From NCBI GenBank assembly GCA_914767715.1, contig OU612070.1:23240025-23304024 (forward strand): 64,000 bases of DNA. The letters are read 5' to 3'. The notes under the pieces are model-generated. The model saw nothing but the letters and a program-made list of their open reading frames with translations. It did not search any database and was not told where the DNA came from. Each line of letters begins with the position of its first letter. The first letter of the stretch is position 1. Source of the stretch: Membranipora membranacea. Its lineage: Eukaryota; Bryozoa; Gymnolaemata; Cheilostomatida; Membraniporidae. The position numbers were made by a program, and so were the translations under genes. Positions 1-11,059 of the stretch are shown piece by piece.

Positions 1-1524
1 AATTTGAGAAAATAAACTCCTCTCAAGACTGAGCAAGAAATGTTTTAACAAAAAAAATGCACATTACAGAAAAATATCTGGGCAACTGCGGATGAAATAA
101 CTAGCAAAGCAAAACACGAAAGTTACCATCAAACAACATACAACTGTAGGAAGCTTGTAAGATTTGTAGTTAAAGAAATGGAGTGATATGTGGTCAGCAT
201 CACATAGCACCCAAATTCAATGAAAATTTAGTTTAGTTAGAAAGTTCAAAAGTACAAATTCATCATTGAAAATCATGAACATCGGGAAAAAGTCGACCTA
301 CAAGTAACGACAAATCAGCGCTGGTAACCGATTCAATGATTCATCAGCACAGAAGAACAAAATTTTGAGATTTAAGTAAGCATTGATATTTCAACAGGAT
401 TTAATTGTGCAAAGAATGCAATTCTTCAATCAATACTTCTTTAAAATCCAATTAGCTTTACCTTACCTTTGATGCCTATTTTAGAAAAGCTAGTCAATTG
501 TCATGGCTTACCGATTGCCAAAAAAGCAAGCTTTGTAAGGCTACACGGGAGTTGTCAGTGCTTGAAGGTGGGAAGGCGACTCTGTTGATTTTAAGTACAA
601 CGAGAGAGATATGATTCATATCAATGTAAAACTTTATAGAAAATTTTCTCCCAAGTGAACCCGTACCAAAGTTCAAGCACTTCGTGACATAGACTATCAG
701 CCCCAGGAAGGTAATATGAAGCCAAGTAAAGTGGCCTTAAATACTGTTATTGTCAAAACCATTGTCAAACTCAGCTTAAGAAAAGGCTCTGTTTGAATAT
801 CCACATATAGTTTAGAATGCTTTGACCCAGACCACCTAGGGAAGGTTGCTTTGCGGCCTCTCAGCGGTGCATGGGCACCCAGGAATTTAGCCTCCCTATC
901 AAATTTTCCAAACTATGACCCTGACATATTTACATGTTTGTCCTGAGTTGTCATGCACACTTTGTTGACAAAAATAGTACTTTCGCTCAAGTCTTTTATT
1001 CTCCATAAATTTATTTTTCCCATCCGCATCGGATATCGTGTCAAGGTCACCTTGAGACTTCAATTACAGTAAATGTACACAACACCATGAACAGAATTGA
1101 TTTTTTTTTTGTTCATTATTATTCATGATAATGACAACTTAAATAATAGATATAATAACAGATAATCAAATCAATGGTAAATAATTTGTTGTGTAGATTA
1201 AAACAATACAGTAACTGTTCATCAGGAGCTTAGCAGAAGGGTGCGAAAATAGCGCATCAACAAACATCCTATACCAGGATTATATTTTCTACCAACAAAA
1301 TAAAAAGGTGTACAATAAAATCCAGTTGTCATAGCATCAAGGATTATTCACCTCTTAATGTATGGGGTGTCAATTTAGAATCTGGAGAAACAAATCAAAT
1401 CAAAAATATCTGAGCAAGATTCAGTTTTAAAATGCTGTGTTATTAAATGAAAATTCAAAAGCGTTACGCTATACAAGATTTTACAAAAATGTGCCATTAA
1501 ATGTTTACTGCAAACCTTGATGCC
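1..1524. other. No gene recognised; 3' flank of first ependymin-related gene
   Basis: AT-rich sequence with only short chance reading frames on both strands. I see no splice-consistent exon and no tandem repeat. The part near 1.5 kb must contain the 3' untranslated region and polyadenylation site of the minus-strand gene that ends at 1525, but I could not fix a convincing poly(A) signal. Confidence 0.5.
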
Positions 1525-3592
1525 TCAAAGTTTGTAAAGCTTTTTTGTGAGATAGAAAGACAGGTACTTTTGTAACTTGTCATGCGATATTCGACTATAC
1601 AAACAGCGCTTAGGAGCTTTAAATACATCTGGGCTTTTAATGCCTTCGGTGATGTTACCATACTGCATGAAGACAATCTGCGGATCTGTAAAATAAAAAA
1701 AATAAAAAACTTAACCTTGAGTTGAGGACACACAAAACGAATGAATATGACGGAAATGATAAACGCCTACAACAAATGAGATACTTGCTTGCATAAAGTA
1801 CTATTTGCCGCCTTCATCTTTTTTTTCGATCTTCTGACTGTAACAAGTATGTGAACTTTGCTTTTCCCGGATGTTCACTTACTTGACCAGTTAAGAGCAC
1901 ATTGGAAGTTCACATCATTAGATCAGCTTGTGGTAAACGAATTATTGAAAAATGATGTATCCGGTTTAGATTAAAATCGCAGGCATAGCCTAGGTATGTA
2001 ACTTTATTCATTTCGACCAGGGTATTTTAAACAAAGTATTTAAAAAATGGCCATAATTGGTCTTTAGGAGCAGAAAAAGGAGAGAACACAGTGAACAATA
2101 AAAACCATTTATAAGGAAAAGCTACAATTGACAGTTCATTTATTCAGGCCTAGCCTTAGGACTTACTTCCCATCCATTTCTGGCGAATAGTAGCGTGAAC
2201 CATCTGGAAGTTATCTCTGAACATAGCCATGCGTATCTTCTCTCCGTACACATTGGAGGTGTAAGTATCAATCATTCTCTCGCCTAACATTAGTGAGCTG
2301 GAAGGTATCAGTGTAGCTGTAATAAATTTATCGAACATAAAAATTAAATAACTGTGTCTTTGAACTATATATATCAGTACAATATATGATCACGGTGTAA
2401 GTTTATATATAATATGAAATTTTAGCTAGATCCTAGGTTTTCTACTTTTGGAACACTTAATTTTAGCTAGCACCAATTTTTTTCCATCTAAGGTGGGAAT
2501 AAATTCAAAGTAATGAGTTCAGTAAATGAAAACCAACAATAACTGAAATGGCAAATTTTTCCTCCTGTGAACTTTCTCCATCCTACAGATAGGGTATATC
2601 TTAATGCTGTAAATCAATACAATACAATACAATACAATACAATACAATACAATACAATACAATACAATACAATACAATACAATGCAATACAATACAATGC
2701 AATGCAATGCAATGCAATGCAATGCAATAAGATACGATACGATGCGATACAATGCAATGCAATGCAATGCAATACAATGCAATACAATGCAATACAATGC
2801 AATACAATAATACCGAGATATTATTGTTGTCACTGCGTTGAAGGTTGGTATCTATGTACGCTTACCTGAGTCCTCACATAATTGGACAAATGGAGGCGAG
2901 CTTCTTGAAATCTTTATTTTCGAACATAATCTCAACATTGGTATATCCAAATATTCCACCATCTAGAAAACAAAATAAATTATGAGATAAGTGCACCAAA
3001 TTTGTATATTCGGCTGGAGGAAGTAAGTCTGGCAGCCGCTTTATAAAGTTAGGAAAATGTCATCAGTCATAATAAATAACATAACCATTAATATTGGTGT
3101 GATGCAACGGTTTTACAAATTTGGCAGAAAACACGAGTTTGACTTGAGTTTAACTTTTTGGGATTTACTGCACCTTTTAATTTTTATTTGAAAAATAATT
3201 TGATTTGATTTGATAGGTGAGAAAAATTTTTCATGTTGACCGCAACCATTTAAGTATGGTATAATGATGTATAAATATATGTTTACCAGTATATTTCCTA
3301 CAATAAAATATTATTTCACCTGTTTGAAATCTCTGTAGTAGTTCACATCCACAATGTTATAGCTCGAGTAATGAAGATGTTGGTGAAATGTTTCCTTCTC
3401 ATTCTTATAGTCTGTAGCTGTTTCCATGGTAACCGGAGTGCTTACAGCCACACCAAATACATCCATCATCATAGAGCCAACCACCGACGCCTCCCATTGG
3501 AGCGGTACACATTTTTTACTTTTATTAAAAGCACATTGTACTGATGTTGAGTAGATTGCTATCAGCCCAACTATTTTAATAAGAAAATTCAT
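1525..3592 (-). CDS. Ependymin-related secreted protein, copy A (4 coding exons)
   Basis: Exons on the minus strand: 3592-3320, 2962-2866, 2316-2167, 1685-1525, giving 226 aa. Intron phases are 0, 1, 1 and every junction is GT-AG (for example CAG|GTGAAA and TCAG|GTAAGC). Ependymin-related proteins are small secreted glycoproteins with a lipocalin-like fold found across animals; their roles are mostly unclear. The N-terminus (MNFLIKIVGLIAIYSTSVQC) is a signal peptide. Four cysteines occupy family-like positions: KCVPLQWEA after the signal, RLCSK and QLCED in exon 2, and KRCLYS in exon 4. The exon 4 motif QYGNITEGIKSPDVF recalls the GIKDPSVF block near the C-terminus of human EPDR1 and carries a possible N-glycosylation site. 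Exon lengths (273, 97, 150, 161) equal those of copy B, so the two are recent tandem duplicates. Family assignment rests on remembered similarity. Confidence 0.85.
2612..2812. repeat. Pentanucleotide microsatellite (ATACA/ATGCA)n
   Basis: About 40 units of AATAC, with interspersed AATGC and a few GATAC variants, lie in the intron between exons 2 and 3 of ependymin-related copy A. The pure AATAC block is at the left and the mixed block at the right. The long Ile/Tyr/Cys or Asn/Thr/Gln reading frames across it come from the repeat and are not genes. Confidence 0.97.
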
Positions 3593-4314
3593 TTTGCTCC
3601 CCTAAACGTAACTTCTCCTGACCCAAACTCAGCGAATATTGAATCTGCTCCATGCAGAAGTCAGCCTTTTAACCGGAGCATTCAGGTCACAACGTTATCA
3701 CTCGCTTATGTCCGGGTTTTTGTTATTATAAAGTATTTTACTGAGGTCATACATCATACTTTTGAAACATCTGCAAAAAAAGCATACTTGTCTGCACTTT
3801 GATCCAAAAACCGCCAGGGTAAGTTTGCAGCATGCAAAGTTCATCACGCACCATTGCGCCCACACTGTATATCAATTAATTATAAGAAATGATTTTAATC
3901 GTCATTTGACAAAACAGGCTTTATTATTCTAGTGTCTGTATTTCTCGACTGAAAGCAGAGAAACCAGTTAAAAGAATAAGTAAAGAAAATCTTTGTAGTA
4001 ATCTAAATTTTAATTGGCCAACAATTTTGAATGCAGTATTGAAAATATTATTATGAGCAAGAAGCAGCAGTGTATAGTCAGATGGATCTGCAGTTTAACC
4101 CAACTTCGAACTGAAACATCTCTCAATTCTCTTGAAGCAGACAAGTCTAGCACAACATGCACCTCTAACATTACCATCACTGCAGATCATCACTAAAATA
4201 ACAAAGACAGACAAAGCTGTAGCTGTATTATTCATCAAACCCTACCCATATCAAATCGATTAACCATTAAAGTGATATTATGGTTATCTGGTTTGTCTTT
4301 GTACCAGTAGTTAT

Positions 4315-4372
4315 GTTAAAATCATAGACCTACTAATAATAAAGTTTATTATTAGTAAGTCTATGGTTAAAA
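4315..4372. repeat. Near-perfect palindrome with 7-bp flanking direct repeats
   Basis: The palindrome at 4323-4365 has 21-base arms (CATAGACCTACTAATAATAAA against its complement, one mismatch) around a single central base. GTTAAAA occurs immediately outside, at 4315-4321 and 4366-4372, with one extra T on the left. The layout suggests an insertion with target-site duplication, but the sequence is unrelated to the other palindromes in the window. Confidence 0.8.
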
Positions 4373-4543
4373 CTAAATTCATTTGACCAATTTATTGCTG
4401 TGGACTTTAATAAATTTAGAGTTTCAACCTCATCATTGTTTCATTCATAGAGGGGAGTGCACTCGTCAGTATTTTAGTCCATCTATCACGTCTCGTACTC
4501 TGCACTTATTATTCACAGTGTAGCTGTTTATCGGCCCAAATAC

Positions 4544-4595
4544 TAGACTTGTCATGCGGCCATAAAACAGGAAAAGCGGCTACGTGACAAGGCTA
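4544..4595. mobile_element. Short inverted-repeat element (TAGCCTTGTCA family), copy 1
   Basis: The ends read TAGACTTGTCATGCGGCC and, on the right, GCGGCTACGTGACAAGGCTA, forming an imperfect hairpin. TACT occurs at both edges. At least five other copies in the window share the consensus end TAGCCTTGTCATGCGGCC. It has no coding capacity, so it is a MITE-like non-autonomous element. Confidence 0.65.
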
Positions 4596-5329
4596 CTCAA
4601 GTAAATAGGCACGTGCAAAACATGCAAGACCCACACACTGTCTACATATTATAGATAATAATGAAGACATAAGCCTAATAACGACAGAGCCAACTGATTT
4701 TTAGGTTCGCCAATATGAACAGTCATTTGGATATGTTTCTCTCAGATTTGGACTAGTTTTGCCCCTGAAATTTCCATATATCATTTATCTGTCCGGAACT
4801 TCGCAGCCAATATGAACGAGATTTGAATTTAATCGTGCAAATTGCCAGTGTAGACATTTAGCAATTTAAGACTGAAAATCTACTGAGCTTACTGGAAGTT
4901 AAAACAAAAGAAAGCTAAGATGGATCTCATTATGAGCAATTTTTTGGTGGGTGAACCAAACTCCATGCTTGAGTGAGCCAGGGAAGGAAGATAAGTGGTA
5001 TAATGGCCTAGCACTTGGTGGCCTTGGAACGGTCAACAAGTGTGAACTATGTGAGATCCTTGAGCTGCGGATTAGCCAATCACATCAAAGCATTTGGGGT
5101 CAACGACCTCTAGCACACATACCATCAGAAAAGATTATAAATAACTCATTGCCATCAGTGAGATTATAAACATAATAGTGTGACACAAGATTTGATTGAT
5201 TACTATTGCTAGATACAACCAAGGAGCTAACTCCTTGATACAACGCTCAATGTTTCAGAGTTTTAGAGAAAAAGAGTGCCTGTAGTTTAACAGCTAAAAA
5301 CTGTTTCGGATTAGCTGGCAGAAGCATTA

Positions 5330-5366
5330 CAACCACTATGGTTCCATGCCTCGAATTTTCGGTGGG
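5330..5366. mobile_element. SINE tail fragment
   Basis: A stretch reading CATTACAACCACTATGGTTC and continuing through CATGCCTCGAA matches the tail shared by the two SINE copies near 59.1 and 59.5 kb. Only this tail remains; no tRNA-like head is visible beside it. Confidence 0.5.
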
Positions 5367-5909
5367 AAAGTGCTTTATAATATGCTATTACCAGCTATCC
5401 CAGCACAATTTGAGCGCTTAAACTAGAGCGCCTGCACATTGAATTTCTGAGGAGCTTGCGCCAGCTTGACTGTTATAATGAGAAAACTCACTTGATTCTC
5501 TTTCCTAATCCCATCTAAACTGACGATCATTATTCAGGCATGGGTTGCATGTTAAACATAGAAGCCAAATAACAGTCACTTGCCTGTGTCCAGATCGCTG
5601 TATCTGATTGTATGAATTGTTATCTGGCATATCATGTCCCAGTTTTACAATTTTCATAACATTAAATGTAATTTAACCGAAAAGCTTCATGGTCATTATT
5701 GCAGAATTACATACAAAGTTAATTGTACAAACTGAAGGTGTCTAATTTTTTTTGTGGTGCAATTTTTATTTTTCTCATCAGTCGCTGTTTTACATAAAAC
5801 TATATTATGGTAAAGTTGACCTTTCAGATTAAAAGATGATAACTTTTTCAATGGGAAACTAGCCATCATGATTCAAATGTTACAGTCATTAATCGTGGTT
5901 TATAACACA

Positions 5910-7175
5910 ATTTCGGGTCAAAAAGCCACTGCCCAAAAAGCCACTGGTTACATAATAGAAGTCTGATATCAACTTTCCGTTGACATGTTTTTTCGGGCCT
6001 GTGAAACAAAATTCTAGCACTTGATATACCATTTTTCAATGATTTTTTTATTTCTCCTCACTGATTCCCATTTTAGTAAAGTTAGAAAAGATCCCACCCA
6101 CCCTTTGCAAATAATTATTTTTAATGACTCAACCCGGACATCTTCTCCCACACTTTTTCTGTACTGTAACCCCCAATCAATACATAAAAATGTATCTTGA
6201 TGGACATCACAATTAAACAGTCAGCACTTTTAGATCAAAGCAATGCCTCCCTGAGCAGAGACAGCGGTGCAGCTTTTTTGATCTTTTTCTTCATAATGTG
6301 ACAATAATTCATATTTACTTGGAAAGATTTCTTGTATCATCTTCACCCAATGCACCCTGTGATCCATTTTGATTATCACATGGTTATATCAGATCTGATA
6401 CTTAACAAAAACTAAACTCTCTTGCGAACAATACAAGCCTCTACCAAGATCTATCTGTCATCCATCGAATGTTTTTATTATTGATGACCAAAAAACCCAA
6501 ATGACTCAACTTGATCGCTATTGCTTAAAGTTTTGTAACCTGATCACTGACTTTTTCTGTTGTTCCCAGTAGGGTATGAAACTCATGCTTGGCATGTGGC
6601 ATGTTAATATAAAAAAAGCTGCACCGCTGTCTCTGCTCAGTGCGGCATTGCTTCGATCTAAAAGTGCTGACTGTTAAATTGTGAAATCCATCAAGATACA
6701 TTTTAATGTATTGATTGGGGGTTACGGTACAGAAAAAATGTGTGAGAAGATGTCCAGGTGGAGTCATTTAAAATAAGTATTTGCAAAGGGTGGGTGGGAT
6801 CTTTTCTAACTTTATATAAATGAGAATCAGTGAATAGAAATAAAAAATCATTTATAAATGGCATATCAAGAGCTAGAATTTTGTTTTACGGGCCCCAAAA
6901 AACATGTCAATGGAAAGTTGATATCAGACTTCTAATATGTAACCAGTGGCTTTTCGGGCAGTTGCATTTTGACAAGTGGCCTTATGACCAGTGGCCTTTC
7001 GTCCAGTGGCCTTATGACAAGTGGCCTTTTGGCCAGTGACTTTATGGCCAGTGGCTTTTTGGCCAGTGGCTTTATGGCCAGTGACTTTTTCGCCAGTGGC
7101 TTTATGGCCAGTGGTTTTTTGGCCAGTGGCTTTATGGACAGTGGCTTTATGGCAGTGGCCTTTTGGGTGATCAGC
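5910..7175. mobile_element. Foldback (TU-like) transposon with long inverted repeats
   Basis: Two inverted arms of about 380 bases (about 5918-6300 and 6598-6975) pair over their full length with scattered mismatches. Shared blocks include the segments around AAAGATCCCACCCACCCTTT, TTGATGGACATCACAATTAA and CTGAGCAGAGACAGCGGTGC. About 300 bases separate them. The outer edge of each arm carries copies of a roughly 15-bp unit containing GCCACTGG: two on the left and about fourteen on the right. The 10-mer TTATAACACA occurs at both outer boundaries (5900-5909 and 7176-7185), which fits a target-site duplication. Arms with an outer tandem 15-bp domain and a unique inner domain are the hallmark of sea urchin TU elements. 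No transposase is encoded, so it is non-autonomous. Confidence 0.85.
6939..7168. repeat. 15-bp minisatellite forming the outer arm of the foldback element
   Basis: Around fourteen head-to-tail units of roughly GCCAGTGGCTTTATG and its TTTTTG variant, with T/A and C/G differences between units. The repeat belongs to the right arm; the left arm keeps only two units. The unequal numbers suggest slippage or unequal exchange after insertion. Open frames encoding repeated SGFMA or KPLAI peptides across it are not genes. Confidence 0.9.
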
Positions 7176-7249
7176 TTATAACACAGACTCAGCTGCAGAT
7201 CATCACCAATATAATCACTTATATCAGTCAATCTCCTACCCTATCCTAT

Positions 7250-7299
7250 CCCTAGCTTTGTCATGCGGCTTCAAAAGATTAGACATGTGACTAGGTTAC
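7250..7299. mobile_element. Short inverted-repeat element (TAGCCTTGTCA family), copy 2
   Basis: It starts CCCTAGCTTTGTCATGCGGC and ends in a degraded TGTGACTAGGTTA. The 11-mer CCCTATCCTAT lies on both sides (7239-7249 and 7300-7310), consistent with a target-site duplication. It is more decayed than the copies in the BTBD7 introns. Confidence 0.6.
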
Positions 7300-7316
7300 C
7301 CCTATCCTATTCTGAA

Positions 7317-7412
7317 CTGACCGAATATTTTATCTGTTCCATGTAGGTGTTACATTTTTAACCCGGACATACAGATCACAGTGCAGACACTTGCTTGGGT
7401 CCGGGTTCCTTT
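7317..7412 (-). pseudogene. Relic of an ependymin-related gene 5' flank
   Basis: Similar over about 95 bases to 3630-3722, the promoter region of copy A. Both contain GAATATT, then TCTG(C/T)TCCATG, TTTTAACC, CAG(A/G)TCACA and finally GTCCGGGTT. No exon follows in the expected place, which is occupied by the foldback insertion and its flank. I read this as the surviving promoter stub of a lost gene copy. Confidence 0.5.
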
Positions 7413-9980
7413 CATCTGCCAATTTTTTAATTTTCACCACCAATGCACTTTAATTGATAAGCCTCATATTTATTTTTCAGCATTGCACCGATAGATCATT
7501 TATTTCTGCAAAATGTAGTGTAAATGATTTACAGCCAAATGTACTAGTACAGCGTTTTGCTTTTTTCATCAAGGTCTAAATTATAGTAAAATTCTTTTGA
7601 TAATCACGGATGTGTCCAGTTTACCAGTAATGCATTTAAAATCACTGACCTCTTTACTGAGCTGTTTATTTCAATGTGCGCTCAAAATCGAAAAAGTTTC
7701 TTCCAGATGTATTTTGAAGCAGACTTTGAACACCCTCCTCTATGTTTTGATGTTGTCCCGTTAACAAGTAAATTTACTCCACGCTCACACCTCATGCACT
7801 GGTTTGTTTTCAAAATTGCCCGTCTGACATTCCCTGGTAGGTAAGGTGCGCTGCAATGTCTGACCAATAACCAGATACAGCAGACAAACAAGCATTATCA
7901 CATGAACTGTTAAGCCATAAATTATAATAGGGGGGGGGGGGGGATATATTAGTCATATGATAATGTCATTGGCTTGACGGATAATGTCCTTCTTTAGTCT
8001 GTCGGTTAGAAGGATCTAGGTAGGATATAGATGGTTTAGTTTCCCTGGAGTACAAATTTTCTCCTTAAAATGTTTGATAAAAATTCTTTTCAGTCTACAT
8101 CCTGAAAGACAGGGATATAGAGCCTTTCACGTTAAGAAATATTTTTTTAGAAACCACTTATAAACAGGAGTGCTCCCCCACCTCCACTCCCCCCCCCCTT
8201 CCAGTATTTTATTTCATCTATATTTTTTGTTAGTACTTTGTACGAACTTATTCACTTTCTTACTGCTTATTAACCGTAATGTCCTCCATTACACATACAA
8301 TGCAAGAACAAGAAACTGTGTAGATGATATAGATAATGATGTAGAACTAACAACCAGAGGCGTCTTGAAGACCTGTGAGGTAGAACGTTCTCTAGTGAAA
8401 AAACTCTCCACAGCAAAATCAGCTATAATACGCCCCGAGTAATAACAAAAAATCAACTGAATTTCGGAATGGTTAATCCAAACGCATGAAGTTGAGTTAA
8501 AATGGTTCGCAAAGAAGAGTAGTCTAGGAGGTGGGAACTCAGGATGTGATAAACCAAATCAATCACATTTGATCTGATCACACCAATACAATGACTGATG
8601 GAATATAGACCCCTACCATGCACAGTAGTCATGGTATGGAATGCTCATTATAATGTGACTGTAAATTTAATTAATTTGAATAATAAAACAGTTTGACAAC
8701 CTGCAAAAAAGTACTGTGTGGAAGAAATTTGGGTGGCTCGCCTGCTCTTAAAGTGCAGCTGCACCCACATCAAGCTGCAATATTTGACTCATTACCACAA
8801 ACAACGCATAGTGTTACTGTTATCACCTGACCGCGAGGTCACAGACGGAGGATATCGGTCACCATAATGTCAAAATCTAGGTACTCTTTTCTATCAGTTT
8901 GCAGGATGACCGTCGGTTTTATTTGCCCTGTAAACATATCCTGTTTTCCTTCTTTCAATGTCACCAGGCCATGCCTGAATGTCGGCGACCGCATTCTAGC
9001 ACCTCTAGTGTGTATTACAGTGGCTCTGTTATCGACCTGGATTGCATAAATTAAGAGTAAACCTTGGTAAACAACAATAACAAATGGTCAAGAACCAGAT
9101 ACTCTCTAGACGTAGTTAGTGAGCCCCTCGTGTCTGGTCTAGCAACCAATTATATAATGATAATTATTATCAATGTAATACAGCTGCTTAATATCATAAT
9201 GGTATTGCACTGTCACACTGTATAATCAAAACACCATACACGTGTACTTATGTTACTCTCAGGTCAGTACTGACCTCCCTGAAATATTCAAATTCTCTAA
9301 ATATCATTCATCTGTCCAGAACTTCCAGCCTCAATTCTGTTCATTGTATGACTATATTAAAATTTCAACTCAGTTGTTTAAACCAAATAGTGTCTTCTCT
9401 CTTCTCTGTGACCAAATAAGATTCTTAGGTTAATTTTACAGACTATTACGATTGTTATATTCGACAGTAGTATTACGCATTTATTATGATAATTAAGGAA
9501 GCGTAAGTACTAATTGGTTATCAATTTAGAAGAAATTAAAAAGAAACCTCATAATAGCCAACCAAACAATGCAAACTAAGATATTGTAGGGGGGAGAATA
9601 AAAACAACAAATCATTACAGTAGTAACACTGTGTTGATGACTCCCAAGCCCTCCGAAGAACTTATTTCAAATCCACACCATCCACAAAACTTCAGTTTTG
9701 TGTTTATGATAAATGTATGTGTATATAAAATAAAATAAACCTCATATCACTCTTTCAAAAGGTGTTTTGGAAAAAATAGAAGAAATGGCTGAATCACAGT
9801 CTTCCAACCACATAAGTGTAGTGGAACCAATTGAGGGTGTGTTAATTATATTTTTTACACTTCTTTGTGCCATGAAAGTTTGAAATCAATTAAAAATTAA
9901 GTTTTGTGGACAACAACTTAGTTTACCCATTCATCCCCAATTTAGCTCTATGAACTTCAGCGGGTTGTCTGATTGCAACT

Positions 9981-10240
9981 CGAGAGGCCAGAGTTCAGAT
10001 CCCGATGTAGACCACAGTAAGGATGAGTAGAACTACTCTATTTACACCCGCTTACTCATTAAATTTGTACACCTGGATTGGATGGCTTTGCGCGAGAGGC
10101 CAGAGTTCAGATCCCGATGTAGACCACAGTAAGGATGAGTAGAACTACTCTATTTACACCCGCTTACTCATTAAATTTGTACACCTGGATTGGATGGCTT
10201 TGCGCGAGAGGCCAGAGTTCAAATCCCGGTGAAGCCAGAT
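9981..10240. repeat. 112-bp tandem repeat, two full units and a partial third
   Basis: The motif CGAGAGGCCAGAGTTC recurs at 9981, 10093 and 10205, a strict 112-base period. The first two units are almost identical. Each contains GAGTTCAGATCCCG, which resembles a tRNA-like B box, so the unit may derive from the 3' part of a tRNA-derived SINE head. A short T-rich region and a C run (10431-10441) follow. Confidence 0.9.
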
Positions 10241-11059
10241 TTTATTTACTTATCATCTCTTTATATACACCCCTGAAGTTTTGCGGCATTTCTCGTCTTA
10301 AATATATTTTCCTCCCGAAATATCATCATATCAAAGTTCACAGCAAGTGTCCATATGTTGTCCCAGTATAGCCTGTTCTGGCAAGCAATGTTGATGGGGA
10401 GGTTCCAAAGGCTGTCGACATTTCCTTTGTCCCCCCCCCCCACAAAAAAAGCTTGTAAATAGGTTAATCATAGCATTGCACGTATGGATGGGTAACTAAC
10501 TACAAATACTCAGAATTGAGATAACAAGTTTTTGAAGAAGAGATGTTTGGGAACCTTAGCTTGTCATAATCTTTGCTAGCTTGTTGTAATATTGAATAAA
10601 AAGTTTACAACATTACATATCATCATATAATTTATAAAAACACAAGCAGAACTGTAGACAAAGAATTTGTAATGTATCTTTCTTTTATTGAAGTGACAGT
10701 AGACTTATTGAAAATATATTTGCTAGCATGGAAAGACAGTTGGTAAGGAAAAATCAGCTGAATGAAAAATTGTGAAAGGAAAGAAGATACAGTTTTATAT
10801 GCTCTCTAGATTGAATTTCAGAATTAGCAGTATTCTCTCAGCATGGCTGTACTTCATACTCAAGGAAGTGGGTAGAAGATCCAAAGAAGCATATGGGGTC
10901 CTCGGAGCTTCAACAAATCAATCAATGATGGACCATTATGGAAAATGTGACATTTTTTTCATAAAATATATGACTAAAATGTGTTCGTAAATGTTCACTG
11001 CAGCATTTGACGTTACAGCGCTAGATGTTGCCGTGCTCGGAGTTGCAGCTCTCAGTGAT
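10241..11059. other. 3' flank of ependymin-related copy B
   Basis: No further exon recognised. A possible minus-strand AATAAA poly(A) signal lies at 10684-10689, about 370 bases after the copy B stop codon; whether it is used is unknown. A poly-C run at 10431-10441 is the only other conspicuous feature. Confidence 0.4.

Larger units (their letters stand above)
3593..5909. other. Intergenic, 5' flank of ependymin-related copy A
   Basis: No exon recognised. A TATA-like TTAAAAG on the minus strand at 3666-3672 sits about 75 bases upstream of the copy A start codon. The first 120 bases of this flank resemble 7317-7412, suggesting an old duplicated promoter. The stretch also holds the palindromic insertion at 4315-4372, a short inverted-repeat element at 4544-4595 and a SINE-tail fragment near 5335. 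The remainder is unremarkable AT-rich DNA. Confidence 0.5.
7186..9980. other. Intergenic region without a recognised gene
   Basis: It contains the short inverted-repeat element at 7250-7299, the promoter-like relic at 7317-7412, a poly-G run near 7930-7942 and a C-rich stretch near 8185. A 90-codon frame at 8170-8442 (plus strand) and a 69-codon frame at 7682-7891 (minus strand) show no domain, no splice context and no family similarity that I know, and I treat them as chance. Confidence 0.45.

Noticed and set aside
2519-2869. Overlapping 60-100-codon frames rich in Ile, Tyr, Cys or Asn, Gln
   Set aside because: They are translations of the AATAC/AATGC microsatellite in both strands.
6932-7231. 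Repetitive KPLAIKPLAKK-type 99-codon frame
   Set aside because: Encoded by the 15-bp repeat of the foldback arm, with no start context or homology.
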